NCBI RefSeq assembly: GCF_030646255.1
Contig: NZ_JAUSNF010000023.1
Coordinates: 1 to 39,829, forward strand
From: Candidatus Burarchaeum sp.
Lineage (GTDB): Archaea > Micrarchaeota > Micrarchaeia > Burarchaeales > Burarchaeaceae
Direction: 5' to 3'
DNA: 39,829 bases
The notes beneath the pieces were generated by a model. That model worked only from the letters and a program-made list of their open reading frames with translations. It did no database searches and was not told where the DNA came from. This document shows positions 10,704 to 18,730 of the stretch, in pieces (within the stretch, counting starts at the first letter, position 1; the number at the start of each line of letters is the position of its first letter). Position numbers and translations under genes: made by a program.

Positions 10704-10952
10704 ATGTCCGAAGTGCTTGAAATGGGCAAGATAAGCGCAAGGGGCCAGATTGCGATACCAGTGGCCATACGGAAAGAGATGGGGCTTGAGGAGGGCTCAA
10801 AGGTGATGTTCTTCCTCGAGGACGACACTCTGCTCATAAAGAAGGTCAGCGCCCAGACGTGGGAGCAGATAACCGCTCCACTCAGGCAGGCGAAAAAGAA
10901 GATAAAGCAGGAAGATGTCGACGGGCTCATACACCGGATGCGGAAGGCATGA
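10704..10952 (+). CDS. AbrB/MazE-fold antitoxin (VapB-like)
   Basis: MGKISARGQIAIPVAIRKEMGLEEGSKVMFFLEDDTLLIKK; start set at 10704 rather than 10656 because the palindrome lies between the two. Confidence 0.88.
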   Translation: MSEVLEMGKISARGQIAIPVAIRKEMGLEEGSKVMFFLEDDTLLIKKVSAQTWEQITAPLRQAKKKIKQEDVDGLIHRMRKA

Positions 10953-11368
10953 AAATAACGCTCGATACCAATGTCCTGGTTTCCGGCACGTTCTGGGAAG
11001 GTGAAGCCTTCCGCATAATCCAGCTAATCCAGGAGAAGCGAGTCCAGTGCTTCCTGTCAAAAGAGATACTGCAGGAATATGAGGCGGTTCTGCACAGCGA
11101 CGAGATAGTGGAAAAAACATATGAGAACCATTTGGCCGTAAAATCCGCAATCATAAAAGCACTTGAGATGTGCACCATCGTCGAACCGAAAAGGCGGTTT
11201 GCGGTTGTGAAAGAAGACCCTGCCGACAATATGATCTTAGACTGCGCCGTTGAGGCCAATGTCGACTATGTGATAACCTATGATGCAAAGCACCTGCTGA
11301 AGCTGGGCGAGTTCGAAAGCATAAAAATCATTTCGCCTGCGCAGTTTCTGAGGATTATTGAGCGGTGA
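10949..11368 (+). CDS. PIN-domain toxin (VapC-like)
   Basis: ATGA overlap with antitoxin; MKITLDTNVLVSGTFW ... DPADNMILDCAVEANVDYVITYDAKHLL = PIN acidic motifs. Confidence 0.92.
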   Translation: MKITLDTNVLVSGTFWEGEAFRIIQLIQEKRVQCFLSKEILQEYEAVLHSDEIVEKTYENHLAVKSAIIKALEMCTIVEPKRRFAVVKEDPADNMILDCAVEANVDYVITYDAKHLLKLGEFESIKIISPAQFLRIIER

Positions 11369-11374
11369 ACGAAC

Positions 11375-11626
11375 ATGCTGCCAAAAAATATTAGGTGTAT
11401 CTCCTGCGGTGCGCCTGCAAAATTTACCCGCGGGCCGAAGCTTTTCCTAAAAAAATTCATAGTGCAGAAAGTCAGCTACTACAAATGCGCGAAGTGCGGC
11501 AAGGAGTTCGTGCCTAGCGCGGAGTACGAGAAGGTCAGGCGAAAGCTGATGGAGGAGAAGAAGGAGCTAAAGCGCACCAATTCCAAATATGTATCTGAGA
11601 AGGCTGCCCTATCAAAGTACAGGTGA
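11375..11626 (+). CDS. Small zinc-ribbon protein
   Basis: CISCGAP...CAKCGKEF paired CxxC motifs; 7 nt after VapC-like stop. Confidence 0.7.
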   Translation: MLPKNIRCISCGAPAKFTRGPKLFLKKFIVQKVSYYKCAKCGKEFVPSAEYEKVRRKLMEEKKELKRTNSKYVSEKAALSKYR

Positions 11627-11728
11627 TTAGCTGGAACTAACGCCCTACCGCATCGAATTCAAAGTCACCCGCTCCCCACCCTCCCAGGCTTTAAATACCC
11701 AGCCGCTCCGCTACATAGCGGCGATCAA

Positions 11729-12001
11729 ATGCCGGTTGAAGAGGAGATAATCCATTGGTGGAAGGATGAGAAGGGCGAAGGGCACAGGAATGCCCTGCGC
11801 ATCGAGAGCGAGCAGCCCCAGCTTCAGAACGGCTTCCCGCGCGACGGCGTGATAACGCTGCGGCTTATGAATACTGCAAGCCAGCAGGCCATAAAGCTCT
11901 CGCCCGACGAGGCCCTGCGCTTAAGCACCCAGCTCCTGCAGGTCGCAAAGGAGCTCCTGAACCAGAAGCGCGCGATGTGGCACGAGCACGAGGAAGATTA
12001 G
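11729..12001 (+). CDS. Hypothetical protein
   Basis: 90-aa ORF with TTTAAATA box at 11690. Confidence 0.65.
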   Translation: MPVEEEIIHWWKDEKGEGHRNALRIESEQPQLQNGFPRDGVITLRLMNTASQQAIKLSPDEALRLSTQLLQVAKELLNQKRAMWHEHEED

Positions 12002-12420
12002 TCCACTTTAATTTCCTGCCCCTTCTCCTCCTTTCCCGGCTTCTCCTTCCTCAGCTTAATCTCGAGCACGCCGTTCTTGCACGTCGCGGAGGCGCCCTCG
12101 GACCTTACGCGCTCGGGCAGCTTCACCGCCTTCCTGTACTTCCTCTGCGGGCTCGCGACGTTTATGTACAATATGTCGCGCTCGCTGTTCAGGCTGGTTT
12201 TTATATCGTGCTTCTCAGCGCCCGGCACCTCGGCTATCACCGTAATGTCCTCCTTGCGGTTCATGATGTCGATGAGCGGCTCGCGCTCATCGCTCTGCTC
12301 AGAGCCCTTCTCCTTCCGCTTCACAACATCATCGAGCATCTTCTCCATCATCTCGTGCATGTGCCCGAAGTCGTCGTCAAAGTCAAAGAAGCCGAAGCCG
12401 CGTTTTCTTCTTGGGAACAT
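11998..12420 (-). CDS. Hsp20/alpha-crystallin family small heat shock protein
   Basis: DITVIAEVPGAEKHDIKTSLN...YRKAVKLPERV...CKNGVLEIKLRK. Confidence 0.92.
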   Translation of the reverse strand: MFPRRKRGFGFFDFDDDFGHMHEMMEKMLDDVVKRKEKGSEQSDEREPLIDIMNRKEDITVIAEVPGAEKHDIKTSLNSERDILYINVASPQRKYRKAVKLPERVRSEGASATCKNGVLEIKLRKEKPGKEEKGQEIKVD

Positions 12421-12459
12421 GATATCACCTCTTCTACCGGTCTTTCTCCACTTGTCCTT

Positions 12460-13536
12460 TTATTTTTTCCTTATAGTCTTCCCGCCGCACGCATTCCAGA
12501 ACGGGTCCTCGCGCGGGTGCGCAAGCGGTTTGCCATCGACCTCAACGCCCGCGCCCATCACAACCTCGCCAATGACGCTGGCTGCAATGTGCTTGCGTTC
12601 AAGTGCGCTGATTATTCCATCCGCGCTTTCCTTAGCCGCGCTTATCAACAGTGTGCCTTCGCTTATCGAAACATATGGGTCAATCTGGAACAGCCAGCAC
12701 ATTTTCTCGACTTCAGGCTTCACAATTATATCTTTCTTCCGCACCTTCATGCCAACCTTGCTAACCTCGCTCATCTCGCAGAGCGCGCCATAAACGCCGC
12801 ATTCAGTTGCATCGTGCATTGCATGAACAGCGCTTACACCGACATTACCCTCCGCGCCCTTTGCACCGTGCATCGATTTTCCGCCATCAACACCAAACGC
12901 AGTCAACGCATCCTCGACAACGCTCATCTCGCGTGCAATCTTGTTTGCCTTCTTCGCAAATTCCTCGCCAAAGTGCTCGACAACGGCAGGACGGAAGAAA
13001 TGCGACAAAAGCGCGCTCGCCTCAATCGCAGCGCCCTTTGTCAAAATCAATGCATCGCCAGGCTTCGCGCCCGCAGGCGTGACATACTTGTCGCACACGC
13101 CCATCATCACCGCGCCGCCCACCATGGGGTAGGTGCAGCCCGGATAGCGCGCCGTATGCCCGGACACGACGGAAATTCCAAGCTCCTTGCACGCCTTGTG
13201 CACCCCAGCCCACATCTCCTCGAACTCGGCATCCGTCATTTCGAGCGGCAAATTCAAATCAACGCACAAATAGTCTGGCTTTGCGCCCATGCTCGCCACG
13301 TCGCTTGCCAGTATGTTGACAGCAAACCATGTAGCCAGCTCAAAGCCCAGCTCTTTCGCAACATAGAACGGGTCAGTCTCAACAACAACAAACTTTCCGC
13401 CAATGCGCAGCACCGCACAGTCCACGCCGTTCTGCGGCCCCACAACGACGCCCTTGCCTTCGAAGCCAGCGCCCAGCCTAGGCTTGATGACCCTCTCGAA
13501 AACGTCGGGCGAAATCTTGCCCATTTTAGGCAGCAT
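12460..13536 (-). CDS. AIR synthase-related protein (PurM/HypE/ThiL superfamily)
   Basis: VVGPQNGVDCAVLRIGGKFVVVETDPFY, VSGHTARYPGC, AVHAMHDATECGVYGALCEMSEVS. Start placed at MLPKMGKISPDVF because the upstream ORF extension runs into the tRNA-Gly gene. Confidence 0.85.
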   Translation of the reverse strand: MLPKMGKISPDVFERVIKPRLGAGFEGKGVVVGPQNGVDCAVLRIGGKFVVVETDPFYVAKELGFELATWFAVNILASDVASMGAKPDYLCVDLNLPLEMTDAEFEEMWAGVHKACKELGISVVSGHTARYPGCTYPMVGGAVMMGVCDKYVTPAGAKPGDALILTKGAAIEASALLSHFFRPAVVEHFGEEFAKKANKIAREMSVVEDALTAFGVDGGKSMHGAKGAEGNVGVSAVHAMHDATECGVYGALCEMSEVSKVGMKVRKKDIIVKPEVEKMCWLFQIDPYVSISEGTLLISAAKESADGIISALERKHIAASVIGEVVMGAGVEVDGKPLAHPREDPFWNACGGKTIRKK

Positions 13537-13539
13537 GGA

Positions 13540-13652
13540 TGCGGCCGCCGGGATTTGAACCCGGGTTATAGGCTTGGAAGGCTTGCTTATCGGAACCAAG
13601 GTCCGTGAGCCTTAATTCAATTCTAAGTCCTACCAGGCTAGACTACAGCCGC
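13540..13652 (-). tRNA. tRNA-Gly (TCC) with a 40-nt intron (13583..13622) at noncanonical position 29/30
   Basis: Spliced: GCGGCTG TA GTCT AGCCTGGTA GGAC T TAG^GC CTTCCAA GCCTA TAAC CCGGG TTCAAAT CCCGG CGGCCGC A. All stems pair, 73 nt, anticodon TCC with U33. Confidence 0.93.
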
Positions 13653-13742
13653 CAAAAGAACCTACGGCAAGCATTCCGTCTCGAAAGACGGAATGGTGCG
13701 TCATTACGCCGAAGGCGTAATGACCGTTCTTTTGAGAACTCC
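13653..13742 (-). repeat. Hairpin chain in the tRNA-Gly 5' leader
   Basis: Outer stem AAAAGAAC (13654-13661, + strand) / GTTCTTTT (13726-13733) enclosing CATTCCGTCT-CGAA-AGACGGAATG (13672-13695) and GTCATTACGCC-GAA-GGCGTAATGAC (13700-13724). Confidence 0.85.
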
Positions 13743-13766
13743 TTTCTTCTCTTTACACTTGCGGAA

Positions 13767-15506
13767 TCAAACTTTAATTAGCCTTTGCCTTACTGTTGTT
13801 AGAAAGTCAGTAGGAAACACATGCCCCATTTTTGGTCCTGCAAGAAATTGCCTTGCGCGCCATGATGTCAGCCTCTCAGGAGAAACTAAGGCAGGAACCA
13901 TCTCAACAACCCTCACACCAATTTTTTCAAGTGCATAAGCCTTGTCTGGGTTGTTTGTAATCAACCTCGCCTCTCTTATATTGCAGCAATATCTCAGTAT
14001 TTTTGCTGCATTCTTGTATTCTCGCGAGTCTATCTGCAACCCAAGCGCTTCATACGAATCTACTGTGTCCATTCCGCGTTCCTGTAATGCATAGGCGTTG
14101 GCGTGGTCTACAACACTGACCCCTCGTCCGTCTTGGTGAAGTGCGTAAATAAGCACTCCACCCTCAGTTCCTATTCTCACAAGAGCGTCTTCGAGCTGGG
14201 GACTACAATTGCATTTTTCCGACCTGAATATATGTCCGAAAGTGCATGCTGATTGCATGCGAACAAGCGGCGCATCGCCTTCCCACCTCTTTTGCAGGAC
14301 TATGTACGTCTCGTCGTCTTTCTGGAACGCAGTGCATTCGAATTCCAGCGTTCCGCATTTCGTTTCGACAGGCAGTTTGAAAGTTTCGCTAATCCTATGA
14401 CTTTTTTCCTTATCAAGCGCCCCATATCTCGCCAGCATCTCCGGCCAGCCCCCCGAGGCATGGGGTTCGGCTAGCCAAACAGGCCGCTGACCGAATAGCA
14501 GGAGTTCATCGCAGAGGTACGGTTCCCGGAGTTCTTCGAAACTGGTTTGCGCTTCCTGGGCCATGCGTATGGTGAAAACGGCCCTGCACACGCCGGTGAA
14601 GTCATCTTTCTCGATTTCCCTGACCCATTCCTCATGGCCTGGGGCGCCCCAAAAGCGGCGCATATATTCGTTTGTTGGAATGATGCTTGGAGAGAATGCA
14701 TGCTCGACGTGAATTCCGAGCTTCGTGTGGCCGAAGGCGGACTGCAGCAGTTCCACGACGTGAATTCGTCCCTCCTCGCGCACGAATGAGTTGGAAATTA
14801 TCTGGAGCCTGCCGTCTGGTTTGAGGCGGGACTGCGCACCCGGAAGGAATTTTCGCAGGGCACCCAGACCATCACTACCTGCCGCCCCGTGAAGGAACCA
14901 TGAGCTGGGGCTCGGAACTGCTATGAACGGTGGGTTCGTTACAATCAGGTCATATTTCTCGTTTCCTAGATTTGCAAACATGTCTGACTTCACAAACCTT
15001 ATGCGCCCCTGAACACCGTTGAGTGCGGCGTTGAATTTCGCAAAGTCGAGTGCGCGGCTGTTGATGTCGACTGCCGTGGCTTCCGCGCCTTTCGAAGCGC
15101 ACACGATTGCCTGTATGCCTGAACCAGTCCCTATGTCCAAAACATCATCGCCTTCCTTCACCTCCAACCTGCGTGCGAGGAAGTCGCTCTCGTCGAGAAA
15201 AATCGGGTATACCCTGTCTGGGCGGTTTGCGGTAAAACGGTCAGTTGCTATGAATACGCCGTCATTTTCCCACAGCCGGCATTCGGTTTCGTAATGGCTC
15301 TCCGGCCTGGTTTTGGTTATCATACCAACGGCCAGAAGAGGTTCTGCGACTTCGGGGGGAAGTTTAGCAGCCGCTTCGGCCCTGAAGATATCTAGATATG
15401 CCTTCCTGTCGCCTTCAAGAAGAGCCGCGAGGGCCGCCCGTGCAGAGGCACCCTGTTTGCCGGTTACGTTTTCAAACACGCTATTACCGGTAGTACTGTA
15501 TGACAT
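13767..15506 (-). CDS. Fusion protein: N-terminal SAM-dependent methyltransferase (PrmC/HemK-like) + C-terminal GTP cyclohydrolase II (RibA-like)
   Basis: MTase: VLDIGTGSGIQAIVCASKG, DLIVTNPPFIAVP. RibA-like: VRMQSACTFGHIFRSEKCNCSPQLEDAL (Zn Cys pattern C..CxC), HQDGRGVSVVDHANAYALQERGMDTVDSYEALG, DSREYKNAAKILR, LITNNPDK. Single uninterrupted 579-aa ORF. Confidence 0.88.
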   Translation of the reverse strand: MSYSTTGNSVFENVTGKQGASARAALAALLEGDRKAYLDIFRAEAAAKLPPEVAEPLLAVGMITKTRPESHYETECRLWENDGVFIATDRFTANRPDRVYPIFLDESDFLARRLEVKEGDDVLDIGTGSGIQAIVCASKGAEATAVDINSRALDFAKFNAALNGVQGRIRFVKSDMFANLGNEKYDLIVTNPPFIAVPSPSSWFLHGAAGSDGLGALRKFLPGAQSRLKPDGRLQIISNSFVREEGRIHVVELLQSAFGHTKLGIHVEHAFSPSIIPTNEYMRRFWGAPGHEEWVREIEKDDFTGVCRAVFTIRMAQEAQTSFEELREPYLCDELLLFGQRPVWLAEPHASGGWPEMLARYGALDKEKSHRISETFKLPVETKCGTLEFECTAFQKDDETYIVLQKRWEGDAPLVRMQSACTFGHIFRSEKCNCSPQLEDALVRIGTEGGVLIYALHQDGRGVSVVDHANAYALQERGMDTVDSYEALGLQIDSREYKNAAKILRYCCNIREARLITNNPDKAYALEKIGVRVVEMVPALVSPERLTSWRARQFLAGPKMGHVFPTDFLTTVRQRLIKV

Positions 15507-15562
15507 TCCGCATATTTACACAATCCTTCCCCCTCTCAGGGAGGAATATTTATTAACCAGCA

Positions 15563-16336
15563 ATGAGAAATACGACTATGCAAACAGACATTCCGATAAA
15601 GCTTGAGCGCCTCGGTCTCACGCACAACGAGGCAAAGGTATATCTGGCGCTTCTTGAGGTTGGCCCCTCCGCGACCAAGGCACTCATTAGGAAGACGGGC
15701 ATACATACCTCCAAAGTATATGAATCGCTAGAGCGGCTCATACAAAAGGGGCTTGCAAATTTCGTAATCGAGGCCAACCGGAAGAAATTCTCGGCGACGG
15801 ACCCTCAGAGCATCATCGGTTTTCTCGACGAGAAGCAAATGGAGCTCGAGGACAAGAAAAAAGAAGTTGTGAAACTGCTGCCCAGCTTGCGAAGCCTGCG
15901 GCGGGCCGCCCTACCTCAATCAGCCTCCGTCTTTTCAGGCATCAAGGGCTACAAGGCGATGCTCGACAACATGCTGAAGGAGCTTGGCGAAGGCGGACAC
16001 TATGATGCATTTGCAAGCGGCAGGCTAAAGGCGGAGCTTGGGCCGTTCTGGAACCATTTCCAGAGGAAAAAGGAGAAGATGGGCATCAGGAGCAGGTGCC
16101 TGTGGGACGAAGGTGTGCGGTCGCAAAAAGAGTATCTGAAAGAATACTTCGGCAAGGGGCGCTTCATCCCGAGCGGCTCGTATAATGCGCCTACTGATAT
16201 TTTTATTTACAAGGACAAGGTGCTACTGGTCTCGTATGTTTCAAAACCCATCTTTGCCGTGCTTATCCATAGCGCGGGCATGTCAAAAAGCTACGCCGAG
16301 CTTTTCAATACCTTGTGGAAAATAGGGAAAGAGTGA
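15563..16336 (+). CDS. TrmB-family transcriptional regulator
   Basis: LERLGLTHNEAKVYLALLEVGPSATKALIRKTGIHTSKVYESLERLIQKGL wHTH followed by PLD-like effector region. Confidence 0.88.
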   Translation: MRNTTMQTDIPIKLERLGLTHNEAKVYLALLEVGPSATKALIRKTGIHTSKVYESLERLIQKGLANFVIEANRKKFSATDPQSIIGFLDEKQMELEDKKKEVVKLLPSLRSLRRAALPQSASVFSGIKGYKAMLDNMLKELGEGGHYDAFASGRLKAELGPFWNHFQRKKEKMGIRSRCLWDEGVRSQKEYLKEYFGKGRFIPSGSYNAPTDIFIYKDKVLLVSYVSKPIFAVLIHSAGMSKSYAELFNTLWKIGKE

Positions 16337-16351
16337 ATCATTCCTCCCACT

Positions 16352-17392
16352 TCATCTTTTCTTCTTCTCCTTGTAATATTCCACCATTTCCCGTATGCCC
16401 CTGTCTATCGGCTTCCGGGGCTCCCAGCCCAGCTCCATGCGCGCCTTGTCAGTATCGAATGAGCGGTCCACGTACAGGACTTCAATATATTCAGGTATGA
16501 GCTTGGACTTCTTGCCAGCCATCTTCTCAATGGCATTCAGCATATTCAGCGAGAGCGTGAGGAAGCGGGGCGAGGCGTGCAGCTTCGGCTGCGGCACGCC
16601 CAGGTAATCGCACGCGAGGTCGAGCGCCTGCCTCTGCGTTATGCGCTCACCCACTATATTGTAAGTCTCGCCCATTGCCACGTATTTCTCGCCCGCGAGC
16701 AGGAATGCGTTCACAACGTCGCCCACATACACGAAAGGTATGTTGTTGTCAGCAGAGCCCACGTACGAGAGCCGCCTCTTCTCGAGCATTTTCAAAAGCG
16801 GCAAATAGGCCTCGTCAAAGCCAGGCCCGTAAACCATGCCGAGCCTGAGAATCACAAATGGCACAGCGCCGTGCCTCACTGCATTCTCGCCCGCGCGCTT
16901 GCTCGCGCCATAGTCATCGGTAGGCGCCAACTCATCGCTTTCCTTCAGCGGCCTTCCCCTCTCAACTTTGCCATAGACTGCAATGCTTGAAGCGTATACA
17001 AACCGTTTGACATTCGCATGCGCGGCCTCTGTCACCATGTTCGCAGTCCCGCGGCCGTTGACTGCCTGCAGCACGTCGCGGCCCGCCTTGTAGTTTATGC
17101 TCGCTGCAAGGTGGAAGACAACATCCACCTTCTCGCAGCAGCCCTTCAAAGAGTCCGGGTCCGTAATATTTCCAAATGCAACTTCAACGCCAGAGGGCAG
17201 CTTCTCTGCGCCCGCGGAATCGCGCACAAGCGCGCGCACGACATAGCCTTTCTGCAGGAGCTTCTCAACGAGCAGCCCGCCCACCCTGCCGCTGGCGCCA
17301 GTCACGAGCGCGCGCTTTTTCGACGTAATCGCTATAATCGAAACCATCTTCGTCTTTTTCCTGCCTTTCTTCTGAGTTTTTTTCATCTTCAT
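16352..17392 (-). CDS. NAD(P)-dependent epimerase/dehydratase (extended SDR)
   Basis: KRALVTGASGRVGGLLVEKLLQKGY, VVFHLAASINYKAG, DDYGASKRAGENAV. Confidence 0.9.
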   Translation of the reverse strand: MKMKKTQKKGRKKTKMVSIIAITSKKRALVTGASGRVGGLLVEKLLQKGYVVRALVRDSAGAEKLPSGVEVAFGNITDPDSLKGCCEKVDVVFHLAASINYKAGRDVLQAVNGRGTANMVTEAAHANVKRFVYASSIAVYGKVERGRPLKESDELAPTDDYGASKRAGENAVRHGAVPFVILRLGMVYGPGFDEAYLPLLKMLEKRRLSYVGSADNNIPFVYVGDVVNAFLLAGEKYVAMGETYNIVGERITQRQALDLACDYLGVPQPKLHASPRFLTLSLNMLNAIEKMAGKKSKLIPEYIEVLYVDRSFDTDKARMELGWEPRKPIDRGIREMVEYYKEKKKR

Positions 17393-17965
17393 CTACCTCT
17401 CTTCAATCTCTCCATGCCCTGCGCACAGAATCTTGTAGTCAAGTTTCTTAAGCATCTCCAGAGTCTTTTCCATCGCTTCCTCATTCCCTCCCTTCAAATC
17501 AGTCCTTCCCTGCCCGCCTTCCGGGAAAATAGTGTCGCCGCTGAAAAGAATCCCGTTCTTTTTCTCGAGCAGGCACACCGAGCCGGGCGTGTGGCCTGGC
17601 GTGCGTATGATTTCCAGTTCAAATCTTCCCCACTTAATTGCCTTCCATTCAAGCGGCTTCACATTCGGCGGCTTCCAGTACGGCGGCGCGGTCGCTTCCG
17701 CAATATCTGCGGGATGCAGGTAGGCATCCCAGCCCTCCTTCACTCCTTTCGTGTGGTCAAAGTGCCCGTGCGTCAGAATGACTCGCGCAGGCTTGGGCAG
17801 CCCGAGCTCTCCGTTCCCGCTGTCTATCATCAGCGTGCCTGCATCCGACTCCAGCAGGTACACGTTCGAGCAGATGCCGCGCGCCTCACGTCCATATATT
17901 GCGCGCATGCCCGGCACTATTTCAACGCCATCCATCTTTCCACCTACTGGCAGCATTTTAATCAT
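17393..17965 (-). CDS. Metallo-beta-lactamase fold hydrolase
   Basis: LTHGHFDHTKGV, RTPGHTPGSVCLL, LFSGDTIFPEGGQGRTD, CAGHGEI. Confidence 0.92.
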   Translation of the reverse strand: MIKMLPVGGKMDGVEIVPGMRAIYGREARGICSNVYLLESDAGTLMIDSGNGELGLPKPARVILTHGHFDHTKGVKEGWDAYLHPADIAEATAPPYWKPPNVKPLEWKAIKWGRFELEIIRTPGHTPGSVCLLEKKNGILFSGDTIFPEGGQGRTDLKGGNEEAMEKTLEMLKKLDYKILCAGHGEIEER

Positions 17966-17984
17966 AACTATTAATTAGTTTGGC

Positions 17985-18713
17985 ATGACTGACTCGGCAC
18001 CCGAGCAAAAGGCGCGCGAAGTGCGCGGGAAGCGCGAAAGCGAGTTCGAGCAAAAGGTGCGCGAGGTGCAGGAGAAATACGGCCACCTGCTCACGCGCGA
18101 GGCCGCGCTGGCCCACGTAAGCGCGCAGGCAGGCGCGGGAGGGGGCAATGCAGGGGCCCGCCCGCACGAGTGGCCGGGCGTTGCGGCCGGCAGCTCCTTT
18201 GAGGCCCGCGTGCTGCGCATCTTCGCGCCCTATGCCTTCGAGCGCGGCAACAGGAAGGGCAAGGTGTGCAGGGTCGAGCTCGAGCGCATCGGGGTCAGCC
18301 TGGATCCGCGGCCCATTCTAGTGCTGTGGGATTCGGATGCCGACAAGCTGCAGAAGGGCGAGATTTCTGTAGGCGACCTGATTTCAGTTTCAAACGCATA
18401 CCCTAAGGAAGGCGAGCTGCACATAGGCCGTCAAGGTTCAATCAAGCGCATGGCGCCCGCGAGCGCGGCCGACGCGAAAAAAGCAGAGCGCGAGGCCAGG
18501 GACGAAAAGCTGGCTATAATAACGGAGCTGAAGGCCAATGGCGAAGTGCTCGAGGCAGTGGTCGAGTCTGATGGAAGTCTGGAGCGCCTGAGGTTCAGCG
18601 GCGAGAAGGCGCTCTCATTCCTCGGCCTGAAGCAGATGCACGAAGGCATATCTTTCGATACACTGGTCGAATTAAAGCGAAGTCATCTAGTGGGCAGGGC
18701 AGTCAGGCTCTAG
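17985..18713 (+). CDS. Possible OB-fold (RPA-like) nucleic-acid-binding protein
   Basis: FEARVLRIFAPYAFERGNRKGKVCRVELE...LVLWDSDADKLQKGEISVGDLISVSNAYPKEGELHIGRQGSIKRM resembles RPA-type OB domains. Confidence 0.6.
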   Translation: MTDSAPEQKAREVRGKRESEFEQKVREVQEKYGHLLTREAALAHVSAQAGAGGGNAGARPHEWPGVAAGSSFEARVLRIFAPYAFERGNRKGKVCRVELERIGVSLDPRPILVLWDSDADKLQKGEISVGDLISVSNAYPKEGELHIGRQGSIKRMAPASAADAKKAEREARDEKLAIITELKANGEVLEAVVESDGSLERLRFSGEKALSFLGLKQMHEGISFDTLVELKRSHLVGRAVRL

Positions 18714-18730
18714 CTCTTCGGCACGCGCAA

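Noticed and set aside
13537-13599. N-terminal extension of the AIR-synthase ORF (MVPISKPSKPITRVQIPAAAS)
   Set aside because: Encoded by the antisense-free tRNA-Gly 3' half on the same strand; true start is MLPKMG at 13536.
11977-13608. 543-aa plus-strand ORF
   Set aside because: Antisense to Hsp20 and AIR-synthase genes with low-complexity Arg/His/Ala-rich translation; GC-rich shadow ORF.
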